Positions 49,546-60,457 are shown, counted from the stretch's first letter. The stretch is DNA of 64,000 nt from Citrobacter sp. Cu233 (GCF_030332225.1 NZ_JAOWIF010000028.1:558001-622000); one strand, 5' to 3'. Notes: generated by a model from the letters alone, not told the origin. Program-made: numbers and translations.

Positions 49546-49801
49546 TCAATCTCTTTTTGTAACCAGTATGTAAGAACATGAGCAACCGCACATATTTCAT
49601 TGCTTTCTGTTACATTTTCATTGGAAGATAAAAAAGCGTTGAAGAATTGAAAAAAGGCTTGTTTTCCATAAAGATGAAATCGGTTTCAGTCCAGAGTGGC
49701 TGATAACGCAAGGTTTTTTTAGAAAAATATAAACGGCAAAAATCATTCCTGAATAACAATTATTTCGCTGCGCAAATAGAGTCTGCTAACCGTTTTCAGG
49801 C

Positions 49802-49829
49802 GAAAAAAACGCCGCAGAGTGCGGCGCTT
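49802..49829 (-). terminator. glnS terminator
   Basis: AAGCGCCGCACTCTGCGGCGTTTTTTT on the minus strand is a classical hairpin with a T-run, 22 bases after the glnS stop. Confidence 0.88.
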
Positions 49830-49850
49830 GAAAGGATGCGTAACGACGGT

Positions 49851-51518
49851 TTATTCGCCTACTTTAGCCCATGTATCGCGCAGACCCACGGTGCGGTTAA
49901 ACACCAGTTTGTCAGCTGTTGCATAGCGGCTGTCGAGGCAGAAGTACCCTTCACGCTCGAACTGGAACGCTTTACCAGCAACCGCAGCCTGTAGCGAAGG
50001 CTCCCCATAGCCCTGTTTAATCACCAGCGATTCCGGGTTAATGACGGACAGGAAGTCTTCCGCCGCGCCAGGGTTTGGTACGCTGAACAGACGATCGTAC
50101 AGACGGATTTCAATCGGCAGCGCATGAGCCGCACTTACCCAATGAATAACGCCTTTTACTTTACGTCCATCGGCCGGATCTTTGCTCAGGGTATCGGCAT
50201 CGTAGGTGCAGAAAATGGTGGTGATATTACCTTCCGCATCTTTCTCTACGCGCTCGGCTTTAACAACATAAGCATTACGCAGACGGACTTCTTTGCCCAT
50301 TACCAGACGCTTGTACTGCTTGTTGGCTTCTTCGCGGAAGTCAGCCCTGTCAATCCAGATTTCACCACTGAACGGCACTTCACGGCTGCCCATTTCCGGC
50401 TTGCTCGGATGGTTAGGCATCGTTACCAGTTCGCTTTCGCCCTGCGGATAGTTTTCGATAACCAGTTTCACCGGTTCGATAACGGCCATCGCGCGCGGTG
50501 CATTTTCGTTCAGATCTTCACGGATGCAGGATTCCAGAGAAGCTATTTCAATGGTGTTATCCTGTTTGGTCACACCAATGCGTTTGCAGAATTCACGAAT
50601 CGCAGCAGCCGTGTAACCACGACGGCGCAGACCCGAGATAGTCGGCATACGCGGGTCGTCCCAGCCTTCAACGTGCTTGTCGGTCACCAGCAGGTTCAGC
50701 TTACGCTTGGACATCACGGTGTATTCCAGATTCAGGCGCGAGAATTCGTACTGACGCGGATGAACAGGAATGGTGATGTTGTCCAGCACCCAGTCGTACA
50801 GACGACGGTTATCCTGGAATTCCAGCGTACACAGTGAATGTGTGATGCCTTCCAGCGCATCGCTGATGCAGTGGGTGAAATCGTACATCGGATAGATGCA
50901 CCACTTGTTGCCAGTCTGATGGTGTTCAGCAAACTTAATGCGGTACAGCACCGGGTCACGCATCACGATAAACGGCGAAGCCATATCGATTTTCGCACGC
51001 AGGCAGGCTTTACCCTCTTCAAAACCACCGGTACGCATTTTTTCAAACAGCGCGAGGTTCTCTTCAACGCTGCGATCGCGGAACGGGCTATTTTTACCAG
51101 GCTGAGTCAGCGTGCCACGGTATTCACGGATTTCGTCAGCAGACAGTTCGTCGACATACGCCAGACCTTTGTTAATAAGTTCTACCGCGTAAGCATGTAG
51201 CTGATCGAAGTAATCCGACGAGTAGCGAATGTCGCCAGTCCAGTGGAAACCTAACCATTCAACGTCATTTTTAATCGATTCAACGTACTCGATATCTTCT
51301 TTAACCGGGTTCGTATCATCAAAACGCAGGTTGCACTGGCCCTGGTAATCTTGCGCAATACCAAAGTTCAGACAAATGGATTTCGCGTGGCCAATGTGCA
51401 GATAGCCATTTGGCTCCGGCGGAAAACGGGTATGGATAGTGGTGTGCTTACCACTGGCCAGATCTTCATCGATGATCTGACGAATAAAGTTACTCGGGCG
51501 GGCTTCAGCCTCACTCAT
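49851..51518 (-). CDS. glnS: Glutaminyl-tRNA synthetase
   Basis: Charges tRNA-Gln with glutamine. It has 555 residues, one more than E. coli GlnS. The class I HIGH signature is [15 protein letters not shown] and the KMSKS-like loop is [11 protein letters not shown]. The C-terminal beta-barrel anticodon-binding domain continues from about residue 340. Four tRNA-Gln genes are in the same window at 60651-61164. The gene is divergent from no neighbour and has its own terminator. Confidence 0.98.
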   Translation of the reverse strand: MSEAEARPSNFIRQIIDEDLASGKHTTIHTRFPPEPNGYLHIGHAKSICLNFGIAQDYQGQCNLRFDDTNPVKEDIEYVESIKNDVEWLGFHWTGDIRYSSDYFDQLHAYAVELINKGLAYVDELSADEIREYRGTLTQPGKNSPFRDRSVEENLALFEKMRTGGFEEGKACLRAKIDMASPFIVMRDPVLYRIKFAEHHQTGNKWCIYPMYDFTHCISDALEGITHSLCTLEFQDNRRLYDWVLDNITIPVHPRQYEFSRLNLEYTVMSKRKLNLLVTDKHVEGWDDPRMPTISGLRRRGYTAAAIREFCKRIGVTKQDNTIEIASLESCIREDLNENAPRAMAVIEPVKLVIENYPQGESELVTMPNHPSKPEMGSREVPFSGEIWIDRADFREEANKQYKRLVMGKEVRLRNAYVVKAERVEKDAEGNITTIFCTYDADTLSKDPADGRKVKGVIHWVSAAHALPIEIRLYDRLFSVPNPGAAEDFLSVINPESLVIKQGYGEPSLQAAVAGKAFQFEREGYFCLDSRYATADKLVFNRTVGLRDTWAKVGE

Positions 51519-51645
51519 CGTGGATTCCTCAAAGCGTAAACAACGTATAACGGCATATGATCTTATAAGCAGGACTGACTGACAACCTTTAGTTACGCAA
51601 AATACGTATCTGACAGCTATTATGCGGGCAATCGCTGCAAAAAAA

Positions 51646-51673
51646 AGCGGCGGAGGATTTCCCCCGCCGCTTT
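51646..51673 (-). terminator. nagE terminator
   Basis: AGCGGCGG and CCGCCGCT arms, followed by TTTTTTTT on the minus strand. A degenerate REP unit (51690-51732) lies between it and the nagE stop. Confidence 0.88.
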
Positions 51674-51689
51674 TGATTCATCTCATATT

Positions 51690-51732
51690 ACCGAATGGTG
51701 GCGCTTACGCCTTATCCACCCTACCGGCAACA
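51690..51732. repeat. Degenerate REP unit after nagE
   Basis: CCGAATGGTGGCGCTTACGCCTTATCCACC resembles a REP palindrome with mismatches. Confidence 0.55.
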
Positions 51733-51738
51733 AGCGAC

Positions 51739-53688
51739 TTACTTAGCTTTAATCTCGTACAGTGGTGTTTGACCGGCAACCACATGACCTTCGGCTTTAA
51801 CAACCAGACCACCGAAATCATCGCTATTGCTGCAAACTACCGGGCTAATCATGGAACGTGCGTTCGCGTTCAGGTATTCCAGATCCATTTCCAGAATCGG
51901 TTGACCTGCTGCAACAATCGCACCTTCTTCAACCAGACGTTTAAAGCCTTTACCTTCCAACGCCACGGTATCGATACCCATATGGACCACGATTTCCGCG
52001 CCTTTTTCTGTTTCCAGACAGAAGGCATGGTTGGTGTTGAAGATTTTCACGATGGTACCCGCTGCCGGAGAAACCACGATTTTATTCGTTGGTTTTACCG
52101 CCACGCCGTCACCCACTGCTTTGCTGGCGAATGCTTCATCAGGCACTTGCTCCAGTGCAACCACATCACCGGTAATCGGAGAAACCAGTGCTTCAATAGT
52201 GGCCGCATTCGCTACCGCCTGCGGTTTTGCAACCGGGGCAGCCGCTGCCGGAGTACTGTCAGTAGACGCTGCCGCAACCGGGCCACGCGCCACAACTTTC
52301 TTCATTTCGTCGCCGATAGATTCAGCTTTCGCACCCACGATGACCTGAATAGTTTGTTTATTCAGTTTAACCACACCCGATGCGCCTAAGCGTTTGCACA
52401 TCGCATCATTTACGCGGGCAGAATCGCCAACGGTCAGACGCAGGCGGGTGATACAGGCATCAATCGCTTTCAGGTTATCCGTACCGCCAACCGCTGCAAT
52501 GTAGTTGGTAGCCAGTTGAGCTAAACCTTCTTCGGTATTGCTGTTCGCTTCGTCAGTAACAATCTCGTCTTCTTTATCTTCGCGACCCGGCGTTTTCAGG
52601 TTAAACATACGAATAACCGCGCTGAACAGGACGAAGTAAATAACGAAGAACACCAGGCCCATGACGACCAGCATCCAGACGTTCTTACTTGCAGCCGGCA
52701 GGTTGTACATCAACACATAGTCGATAGCACCTGCGGAGAAGGAGAAGCCCGCATGAATCCCCAACAGCGTCGCAACAAACAGGCTGACACCTGTCAGAAC
52801 AGCGTGCAGGAGGTACAGCAACGGCGCCAGGAACATAAACAGGAATTCCAGCGGCTCGGTAACACCGGTCAGGAATGCGGTGATAGCAACGGACAGCAGC
52901 ATACCGCCGACCATCGGACGACGTGCTTTCGGCGCGGCGAAGTACATCGCCAGTGCCGCACCCGGCAGACCAAACATCATGATCGGGAAGAAGCCAGACA
53001 TGAACATACCCGCAGTGCCGTCACCCGCGTAGAAGCGGTTGATATCACCATGGAATACCGTACCTGCAGCGTTAGTGAATTCGCCAATCTGGAACCAGGC
53101 GATGGTGTTCAGAACCTGATGCAGACCGGTAGGGATCAGCAGACGGTTGATGAAGCCAAAAATACCGGAACCCAGCGCGCCAGCGCCCACGATCCACTCA
53201 CCACCCGCATGGATGGCGTTCTGCACCGGCGGCCACACGTAGCCGAAGATAGCAGCCAGCACCAGACAGAAGAAGCCAGTGGCGATGGGTACAAAACGTT
53301 TACCGCCGAAGAAGCTCAGGAAATCAGGCAGTTTGATGCCAGACCAACGGTTATACACCGCGCCGCCGACCAGACCGGTGATGATACCCGCCAGGACGCC
53401 CATGTTGATCGCCGGGTTAATGGTAACCATTGCTTTGGTCAATATGAAATAACCAACCGCACCTGCCAGCGCTGCCGCACCCGCGCTGTCTTTAGACCAG
53501 CTGGAAGCCACACCGATAGCAAAAATTAACGCGAGGTTATCAAAGATAGCCCCACCCGCTTGCGCGATGAAGGGTACGTTCAGTAAATCTGGTTGGCCGA
53601 ATCGCAGCAACAGTGCCGCGACTGGCAGCACCGCGATGGGGAGCTGTAACGCCCTACCCAGCCGCTGGAAAAAACCTAAAATATTCAT
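51739..53688 (-). CDS. nagE: N-acetylglucosamine PTS enzyme IICBA
   Basis: Imports and phosphorylates N-acetylglucosamine. The 649 residues hold the EIIC membrane domain (to about 380; GLHQVLNTIAWFQIGEF, GMLLSVAITAFLTGVTEPLEFLF), then EIIB with the phosphorylated Cys in ACITRLRLTV (about 412), and EIIA with the His in EIVVHMGIDTVALEGKGF (about 569). An Ala/Pro linker joins EIIB and EIIA. E. coli NagE is 648 residues. It is divergent from nagBACD and shares the NagC/CRP control region. Confidence 0.98.
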   Translation of the reverse strand: MNILGFFQRLGRALQLPIAVLPVAALLLRFGQPDLLNVPFIAQAGGAIFDNLALIFAIGVASSWSKDSAGAAALAGAVGYFILTKAMVTINPAINMGVLAGIITGLVGGAVYNRWSGIKLPDFLSFFGGKRFVPIATGFFCLVLAAIFGYVWPPVQNAIHAGGEWIVGAGALGSGIFGFINRLLIPTGLHQVLNTIAWFQIGEFTNAAGTVFHGDINRFYAGDGTAGMFMSGFFPIMMFGLPGAALAMYFAAPKARRPMVGGMLLSVAITAFLTGVTEPLEFLFMFLAPLLYLLHAVLTGVSLFVATLLGIHAGFSFSAGAIDYVLMYNLPAASKNVWMLVVMGLVFFVIYFVLFSAVIRMFNLKTPGREDKEDEIVTDEANSNTEEGLAQLATNYIAAVGGTDNLKAIDACITRLRLTVGDSARVNDAMCKRLGASGVVKLNKQTIQVIVGAKAESIGDEMKKVVARGPVAAASTDSTPAAAAPVAKPQAVANAATIEALVSPITGDVVALEQVPDEAFASKAVGDGVAVKPTNKIVVSPAAGTIVKIFNTNHAFCLETEKGAEIVVHMGIDTVALEGKGFKRLVEEGAIVAAGQPILEMDLEYLNANARSMISPVVCSNSDDFGGLVVKAEGHVVAGQTPLYEIKAK

Positions 53689-53824
53689 TTTATTCCCCCT
53701 ACGAGACCCCGATTAGGCTCCTTTGAAGCCATATTTTTATTGTGCGACCATTCCTGACTGCAACAGCAAGAGATTCTGGAACAACAACATTAACCATTCA
53801 TCTACATTCAGAGTGTGTGAAAAA

Positions 53825-53846
53825 TTAATTCGTATCGCAAATTAAA
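53825..53846. promoter_or_regulatory. NagC operator (nagE side)
   Basis: TTAATTCGTATCGCAAATTAA is the classical NagC site of nagE, almost unchanged from E. coli. Confidence 0.8.
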
Positions 53847-53856
53847 AGCGTGTTTT

Positions 53857-53878
53857 TTGTGATTACTATCACCAAATA
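53857..53878. promoter_or_regulatory. CRP site between nagE and nagB
   Basis: TGTGATTACTATCACC carries a perfect TGTGA and a TCAC half-site. It activates both nagE and nagB in E. coli. Confidence 0.75.
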
Positions 53879-53916
53879 TCGTTATTAACCCTCCCTTACA
53901 CTGGCTAACTACGAAA

Positions 53917-53942
53917 ACTTATTTTATCATTCAAAAAATCGA
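53917..53942. promoter_or_regulatory. NagC operator (nagB side)
   Basis: TTATTTTATCATTCAAAAAA is like the weaker NagC site of nagB in E. coli. Its distance from the nagE site is about 95 bases centre to centre, about nine helical turns. Confidence 0.65.
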
Positions 53943-54038
53943 AACGGATTGATCCTTACCGATGCAAAACCAGGTTACGCTTAATACTGCACAGAGACTC
54001 AATCCGCCAACTGCTTACATTTACTTTTGAGGTGAAGA

Positions 54039-54839
54039 ATGAGACTGATCCCCCTGAATACCGCTGAACAAGTCGGCAAATGGGCTGCTCGCCATATCGT
54101 TAACCGTATTAACGCGTTCAAACCAACGGCAGATCGTCCGTTCGTTCTGGGCCTGCCAACTGGCGGTACTCCGCTGACTGCCTATAAAGCATTAGTCGAA
54201 ATGCACAAAGCGGGCCAGGTGAGCTTCAAACATGTTGTCACTTTCAATATGGACGAATATGTTGGCCTGCCGAAAGAGCATCCGGAAAGCTATCACAGCT
54301 TCATGCACCGTAACTTCTTTGATCATGTTGATATTCCAGCAGAAAACATCAACCTCCTCAATGGTAACGCGCCGGATATTGATGCAGAATGCCGTCAGTA
54401 CGAAGAGAAAATCCGTTCTTACGGTAAAATCCATCTGTTTATGGGCGGTGTAGGTAACGATGGGCACATTGCGTTCAACGAACCCGCTTCTTCTTTAGCT
54501 TCCCGTACTCGTATCAAAACGCTGACCCACGACACCCGCGTAGCAAACTCACGCTTCTTTGACGGCGACGTAAGCCAGGTGCCTAAATATGCACTGACCG
54601 TAGGCGTGGGCACCCTGTTGGATGCTGAAGAAGTGATGATCCTGGTACTGGGTCACCAGAAAGCTCAGGCGCTGCAGGCGGCTGTTGAAGGTAACGTTAA
54701 CCACATGTGGACTATCAGCTGTCTGCAACTGCATCCGAAAGCGGTTGTGGTCTGCGATGAGCCTTCCACTATGGAACTGAAAGTGAAGACGCTGAAATAC
54801 TTTAACGAGTTAGAAGCGGAAAATATTAAAGGTCTGTAA
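54039..54839 (+). CDS. nagB: Glucosamine-6-phosphate deaminase
   Basis: Converts glucosamine 6-phosphate to fructose 6-phosphate and ammonia. The 266 residues equal E. coli NagB. Active-site Asp72 and Glu148/His143 are in FNMDEYVG and [11 protein letters not shown]; phosphate binding is by [13 protein letters not shown]. Residues of the GlcNAc-6-P allosteric site (N-terminal MRLIPL and [11 protein letters not shown]) are conserved. It is the first nagBACD gene; a hairpin follows before nagA. Confidence 0.98.
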   Translation: MRLIPLNTAEQVGKWAARHIVNRINAFKPTADRPFVLGLPTGGTPLTAYKALVEMHKAGQVSFKHVVTFNMDEYVGLPKEHPESYHSFMHRNFFDHVDIPAENINLLNGNAPDIDAECRQYEEKIRSYGKIHLFMGGVGNDGHIAFNEPASSLASRTRIKTLTHDTRVANSRFFDGDVSQVPKYALTVGVGTLLDAEEVMILVLGHQKAQALQAAVEGNVNHMWTISCLQLHPKAVVVCDEPSTMELKVKTLKYFNELEAENIKGL

Positions 54840-54848
54840 TGATGTCTC

Positions 54849-54882
54849 CGCCCTGCCGAAAACTTGCAGGGCGGCATTTTTT
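54849..54882 (+). terminator. Hairpin with T-run between nagB and nagA
   Basis: CCGCCCTGC/GCAGGGCGG arms followed by ATTTTTTT look like a terminator, yet nagA must be transcribed through it. It may act as an attenuator that lowers nagACD expression relative to nagB. Confidence 0.7.
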
Positions 54883-54885
54883 TGA

Positions 54886-56049
<1,164 letters not shown>

Positions 56050-56057
56050 GAGAAAGA

Positions 56058-57278
56058 ATGACACCAGGCGGACAAGCTCAAATAGGTAATGTTGATCTCG
56101 TAAAACAGCTTAACAGCGCGGCAGTTTATCGTCTGATTGACCAGCATGGGCCAATCTCGCGAATTCAGATTGCCGAGCAAAGCCAGCTTGCTCCCGCCAG
56201 CGTAACCAAAATTACGCGTCAACTGATTGAACGCGGGCTGATTAAAGAAGTCGATCAGCAGGCCTCCACCGGGGGCCGCCGCGCCATCTCTATCGTCACC
56301 GAAACCCGTAATTTCCACGCAATTGGCGTTCGCCTTGGCCGCCACGACACCACGCTGACGCTCTATGATATGAGCAGCAAAGTGGTTGCCGAAGAGCATT
56401 ATCCGCTACCAGAGCGCACCCAGGAAACACTGGAGCACGCGCTGCTCAATACGATTGCCACCTTTATTGACAGTTGCCAGCGGAAAATCCGTGAGCTGAT
56501 TGCAATCTCCGTTATCCTGCCAGGCCTCGTTGACCCCGAAAGTGGCGTCATCCGCTATATGCCGCATATTCAGGTTGAAAACTGGGGACTGGTCGAAGCT
56601 CTTGAAAAGCGGTTTCAGGTCACCTGTTTTGTCGGTCATGATATCCGCAGCCTGGCGCTTGCCGAGCACTATTTTGGGGCAAGTCAGGATTGCGAAGACT
56701 CTATTCTGGTGCGTGTCCATCGAGGAACCGGCGCAGGAATTATCTCCAACGGGCGTATTTTCATCGGACGCAACGGCAATGTGGGTGAAATCGGCCATAT
56801 CCAGGTTGAGCCACTGGGCGAACGCTGCCATTGCGGTAACTTTGGTTGTCTGGAAACGATCGCAGCCAATGCGTCCATTGAACATCGCGTACAACATTTA
56901 CTGAAACAAGGCTATCCGAGCCGCCTCACACTGGACGATTGCAGCATCAAAGCGATCTGTAAGGCAGCCAATAAAGGTGACAATCTGGCAGCAGAAGTTA
57001 TCGAGCACGTTGGTCGCCATCTTGGAAAAACCATCGCGATTGCGATTAACCTGTTTAATCCGCAAAAAATCGTCATTGCCGGTGAGATTACCGAAGCAGA
57101 TAAAGTTCTGCTTCCGGCAATAGAAAGCTGCATTAATAATCAGGCACTGAAGGCGTTTCGCCACAATTTACCGGTGGTACGTTCCACGCTGGATCACCGT
57201 TCAGCGATTGGTGCATTTGCGCTGGTGAAGCGCGCCATGCTCAATGGTTCATTGCTGCAACGTTTGCTGGAGAGCTAA
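56058..57278 (+). CDS. nagC: NagC, ROK-family repressor of amino-sugar genes
   Basis: Represses nagE, nagBACD and chiP and binds GlcNAc-6-P. The 406 residues equal E. coli NagC. N-terminal helix-turn-helix (ISRIQIAEQSQLAPASVTKITRQLIERGL), and the ROK domain has GTGAGIISNGRIFIGRNGNVGEIGHIQVEPLG with the zinc-binding CHCGNFGCLE. The gene starts 8 bases after the nagA stop. Five operators for it can be proposed in this window: two in nagE-nagB, one upstream of chiP. Confidence 0.98.
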   Translation: MTPGGQAQIGNVDLVKQLNSAAVYRLIDQHGPISRIQIAEQSQLAPASVTKITRQLIERGLIKEVDQQASTGGRRAISIVTETRNFHAIGVRLGRHDTTLTLYDMSSKVVAEEHYPLPERTQETLEHALLNTIATFIDSCQRKIRELIAISVILPGLVDPESGVIRYMPHIQVENWGLVEALEKRFQVTCFVGHDIRSLALAEHYFGASQDCEDSILVRVHRGTGAGIISNGRIFIGRNGNVGEIGHIQVEPLGERCHCGNFGCLETIAANASIEHRVQHLLKQGYPSRLTLDDCSIKAICKAANKGDNLAAEVIEHVGRHLGKTIAIAINLFNPQKIVIAGEITEADKVLLPAIESCINNQALKAFRHNLPVVRSTLDHRSAIGAFALVKRAMLNGSLLQRLLES

Positions 57279-57475
57279 TACACGTCATCCTTCCTGCTGC
57301 CTCTGCGTTAGCGGGATCGGCTCACCCCAGCCACTTACTTCAGTATGCTCAGGGGATGAATGAGGGCCATTCATGTTCCTCACCGGAGGTCAGCCTTTGG
57401 CTGATCAAATTCGTTCCTGACGAATTTGTCACTCCCTTGCCGTCTTGATGCAACTCGGATGATTGCGTGTATTTT
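57278..57475. repeat. ERIC element with 71-base internal insertion (nagC-nagD)
   Basis: Shows the ERIC landmarks TACACGTCATCC, CGGCTCACCCCAGCCACTTACTT, ATGCTCAGGGGAT, then TCACTCCCTTGCCGTC and GATGCAACTCGGATGATTGCGTGTA. Between AGGGGAT (57357) and TCACTCCC (57429) 71 bases are inserted. Insertions of about 70 bases at this point are known in some ERIC copies. It fills most of the 237-base nagC-nagD gap. Confidence 0.8.
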
Positions 57476-57515
57476 GTGTATAGTAATGCCTTCTTTTTTT
57501 AATGTCGGATTGTCT

Positions 57516-58268
57516 ATGGCCATTAAGAATGTAATTTGTGATATCGACGGCGTGCTGATGCACGACAATGTTGCCGTACCGGGTGCGGCAGAATTTCTGA
57601 CCGGCATTCTGGAGAAAGGTTTACCGTTAGTCCTGCTGACTAACTACCCTTCGCAGACCGGGCAAGATCTGGCAAACCGCTTCGCCACTGCGGGTGTAAA
57701 TGTCCCCGATAGCGTCTTTTATACTTCCGCTATGGCTACTGCTGATTTTCTCCGTCGTCAGGAAGGGAAAAAAGCCTACGTGGTGGGTGAAGGTGCGTTA
57801 ATCCATGAGCTGTATAAAGCGGGCTTTACTATTACCGACGTTAACCCTGATTTTGTCATTGTCGGAGAGACCCGCTCGTACAACTGGGACATGATGCATA
57901 AAGCGGCTTACTTTGTGGCTAACGGCGCACGTTTTATCGCCACTAACCCGGATACCCACGGTCGCGGCTTTTACCCTGCTTGTGGTGCGCTCTGCGCTGG
58001 TATTGAGAAGATCTCCGGTCGTAAACCGTTTTATGTCGGCAAACCGAGCCCGTGGATTATTCGCGCGGCACTCAACAAAATGCAGGCGCACTCAGAAGAA
58101 ACGGTCATTGTTGGCGACAACCTGCGCACCGATATTCTGGCAGGCTTCCAGGCGGGTCTGGAAACTATCCTGGTACTGTCTGGCGTATCCAAGCTTGACG
58201 ATATCGACAACATGCCATTCAGACCAAGCTGGATCTACCCCTCCGTTGCAGAGATTGATGTGATTTAA
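57516..58268 (+). CDS. nagD: UMP/phosphosugar phosphatase NagD (HAD family)
   Basis: A HAD-superfamily nucleotide phosphatase, 250 residues as in E. coli, last gene of nagBACD. HAD motifs: DIDGVLMHD (nucleophile Asp), LLTNYPSQTG, GKPSPWIIRAA (Lys) and VGDNLRTDI. The start is the ATG at 57516 (MAIKNVICDIDG); an open frame from 57426 reaches into the ERIC element and has no similarity. The role in amino-sugar metabolism is unclear. Confidence 0.97.
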   Translation: MAIKNVICDIDGVLMHDNVAVPGAAEFLTGILEKGLPLVLLTNYPSQTGQDLANRFATAGVNVPDSVFYTSAMATADFLRRQEGKKAYVVGEGALIHELYKAGFTITDVNPDFVIVGETRSYNWDMMHKAAYFVANGARFIATNPDTHGRGFYPACGALCAGIEKISGRKPFYVGKPSPWIIRAALNKMQAHSEETVIVGDNLRTDILAGFQAGLETILVLSGVSKLDDIDNMPFRPSWIYPSVAEIDVI

Positions 58269-58569
58269 TCCCCTGGCCGGATAAGACGCACGCGCGTCAC
58301 CCTCCGGCAATGTTGCGGCGTGAATGCCGGATGACGGTGTAAGCGCCTCATTCGGCCAACAGAGAACCCACCATCTAATAAAAATGCCATTTTATTGATG
58401 ATTCATCAATAAATGCGCTCATTACGTAATCTTTTTTCACCATTCAACAATCATCATTGAGTTTTTTATTTTCAGCACGCCAAACTCCTTGCGCCCCCAG
58501 CGGCTTTGCGGCATTTTCTTTATCAAGCAAACATAAAAAGCATCACGCAACAGGTTAACGGAGAAGGTT
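58269..58569. other. asnB upstream gap: REP pair and a 23-nt perfect dyad
   Basis: 301 bases with no gene. Besides the REP pair it contains a dyad of 11-base arms and one central base at 58391-58413 (TTTATTGATGA / TCATCAATAAA). The dyad lies 157 bases upstream of the asnB start and could bind a symmetric regulator. Promoter elements cannot be assigned. Confidence 0.6.
58276..58357. repeat. REP pair after nagD
   Basis: GCCGGATAAGACGCACGCGCGTCA with a facing CCTCCGGCA (58276-58309) and GCCGGATGACGG with TTCGGCC (58326-58357) form a BIME. Confidence 0.75.
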
Positions 58570-60234
58570 ATGTGTTCTATTTTTGGCGTATTCGATATTA
58601 AAACAGACGCAGTTGAACTGCGTAAAAAGGCTCTGGAATTGTCCCGTCTGATGCGCCACCGCGGCCCGGACTGGTCTGGTATTTACGCCAGTGATAACGC
58701 CATTCTGGCGCATGAACGTCTGTCTATTGTCGACGTCAATGCGGGCGCTCAGCCGCTGTATAATGTGAAGAAAACACATATCCTGGCTGTTAACGGTGAG
58801 ATTTATAACCATCAGGCGCTGCGTGCTGAATACGGCGATCGCTATCAGTTCCAGACCGGTTCTGACTGCGAAGTTATCCTTGCGCTGTATCAGGAAAAAG
58901 GTCCTGAGTTCCTCGACTCGCTGCAAGGCATGTTTGCCTTCGCACTGTATGACAGCGAGCAGGACGCTTACCTGATTGGCCGCGATCACATCGGGATCAT
59001 CCCACTGTATATGGGCTACGACGAACACGGCAACTTCTATGTTGCGTCTGAAATGAAGGCGCTGGTTCCTGTTTGCCGTACGATTAAAGAATTCCCGGCC
59101 GGTAGCTATCTGTGGAGTAAAGACGGCGAAATTCGTCAGTATTACCAGCGTGACTGGTTTGATTACGATGCAGTAAAAGACAACGTTACGGATAAAAACG
59201 AGCTGCGTCAGGCACTGGAAGATGCCGTGAAAAGTCACCTGATGTCCGACGTTCCTTACGGAGTACTATTGTCCGGTGGTCTGGACTCCTCCGTTATTTC
59301 CGCCATCACGAAAAAGTATGCGGCGCGTCGTGTAGAAGATCAGGAACGCAGTGAAGCCTGGTGGCCGCAACTGCACTCTTTCGCGGTAGGCCTCGAAGGT
59401 GCACCGGACCTGAAAGCCGCGCAGGAAGTGGCAAACCACCTTGGTACTGTCCACCATGAGATCCATTTCACCGTGCAGGAAGGTCTGGATGCTATTCGCG
59501 ACGTGATTTATCACATCGAAACCTATGATGTCACAACCATTCGTGCTTCAACGCCGATGTACTTAATGTCGCGCAAGATTAAGGCAATGGGCATTAAAAT
59601 GGTGTTATCTGGCGAAGGCTCAGACGAAGTGTTTGGCGGTTATCTCTACTTCCACAAAGCGCCAGACGCGAAAGAGTTGCATGAAGAAACCGTGCGTAAA
59701 CTGCAGGCGCTGCACATGTTCGACTGCGCCCGTGCCAACAAAGCAATGTCTGCCTGGGGTGTCGAAGCCCGTGTGCCTTTCCTGGACAAAAAATTCCTTG
59801 ATGTGGCAATGCGCATCAACCCACAGGACAAAATGTGCGGCAACGGAAAAATGGAAAAACATGTCCTGCGCGAATGTTTTGAATCGTATCTGCCCGCCAG
59901 CGTGGCGTGGCGTCAGAAAGAGCAGTTCTCTGACGGCGTCGGTTACAGCTGGATTGACACGCTGAAAGAAGTCGCTGCAGAGCAAGTTTCCGACCAACAA
60001 CTGGAAACCGCCAGCTTCCGCTTCCCGTATAACACGCCATCGTCTAAAGAAGCGTATTTGTATCGTGAGATTTTTGAAGAACTGTTCCCGGTAGCCAGCG
60101 CGGCTGAATGTGTTCCTGGTGGCCCTTCTGTTGCCTGTTCTTCAGCAAAAGCCATTGAATGGGATGAAGCGTTCAAAACCATGAACGATCCGTCTGGTCG
60201 CGCGGTTGGCGTGCATCAGTCAGCCTATAAGTAA
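58570..60234 (+). CDS. asnB: Asparagine synthetase B (glutamine-hydrolysing)
   Basis: Makes asparagine from aspartate, ATP and glutamine. The 554 residues equal E. coli AsnB. N-terminal glutaminase domain begins MCSIFGVFD with the nucleophile Cys2; RHRGPDWSG and HERLSIVD follow. The synthetase domain has the PP-loop SGGLDSSVIS near residue 234 and SGEGSDEVFGGYLYF. The start follows GGAGAAGGTT. It has its own terminator and is followed by the tRNA cluster. Confidence 0.98.
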   Translation: MCSIFGVFDIKTDAVELRKKALELSRLMRHRGPDWSGIYASDNAILAHERLSIVDVNAGAQPLYNVKKTHILAVNGEIYNHQALRAEYGDRYQFQTGSDCEVILALYQEKGPEFLDSLQGMFAFALYDSEQDAYLIGRDHIGIIPLYMGYDEHGNFYVASEMKALVPVCRTIKEFPAGSYLWSKDGEIRQYYQRDWFDYDAVKDNVTDKNELRQALEDAVKSHLMSDVPYGVLLSGGLDSSVISAITKKYAARRVEDQERSEAWWPQLHSFAVGLEGAPDLKAAQEVANHLGTVHHEIHFTVQEGLDAIRDVIYHIETYDVTTIRASTPMYLMSRKIKAMGIKMVLSGEGSDEVFGGYLYFHKAPDAKELHEETVRKLQALHMFDCARANKAMSAWGVEARVPFLDKKFLDVAMRINPQDKMCGNGKMEKHVLRECFESYLPASVAWRQKEQFSDGVGYSWIDTLKEVAAEQVSDQQLETASFRFPYNTPSSKEAYLYREIFEELFPVASAAECVPGGPSVACSSAKAIEWDEAFKTMNDPSGRAVGVHQSAYK

Positions 60235-60247
60235 GCGAATCATCAGC

Positions 60248-60274
60248 AAAGAGCCCTTCGGGGCTCTTTTTTTA
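60248..60274 (+). terminator. asnB terminator
   Basis: AAAGAGCCC/GGGCTCTTTTTTT hairpin, 14 bases after the asnB stop. Confidence 0.9.
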
Positions 60275-60389
60275 TGTCGATTTAACGCGCGAAAAAACAA
60301 TTAATAACTAATAATTGCCGAATATTGCGTCATGCTGTTCGCAACCTAACCAAACAGTCACATTCCGGCTATTTTCAATGAAAAAGGGG

Positions 60390-60418
60390 TTGACGCTTCA
60401 AGGCTCAATACGCATAAT
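60390..60418 (+). promoter_or_regulatory. Promoter of the tRNA cluster
   Basis: TTGACG (60390-60395) and CATAAT (60413-60418) with a 17-base spacer, followed by a GC-rich discriminator GCGCCCC. This is typical of stringently controlled stable RNA promoters; start near 60425, 33 bases before the first tRNA. Confidence 0.8.
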
Positions 60419-60457
60419 GCGCCCCGCAACGCCGATAAGGTTACGCGAAAAAAAGAT

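Larger units (their letters stand above)
49293..49850. other. chiP upstream gap: ERIC, NagC site and AT-rich DNA
   Basis: No gene is seen in 558 bases. Contents are the ChiX site and ERIC (49301-49440), a NagC operator (49524-49545), AT-rich sequence with no clear promoter elements, and the glnS terminator (49802-49829). Confidence 0.6.
53689..54038. promoter_or_regulatory. nagE-nagB divergent control region
   Basis: 350 bases with no gene between the divergent nagE and nagB. It has two NagC operators about 95 bases apart (53825-53846 and 53917-53942) and a CRP site between them, the arrangement that forms a repression loop in E. coli. Confidence 0.85.

Noticed and set aside
57426-57515. 30 extra N-terminal residues of NagD
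   Set aside because: They read into the ERIC element; the ATG at 57516 matches the family start.
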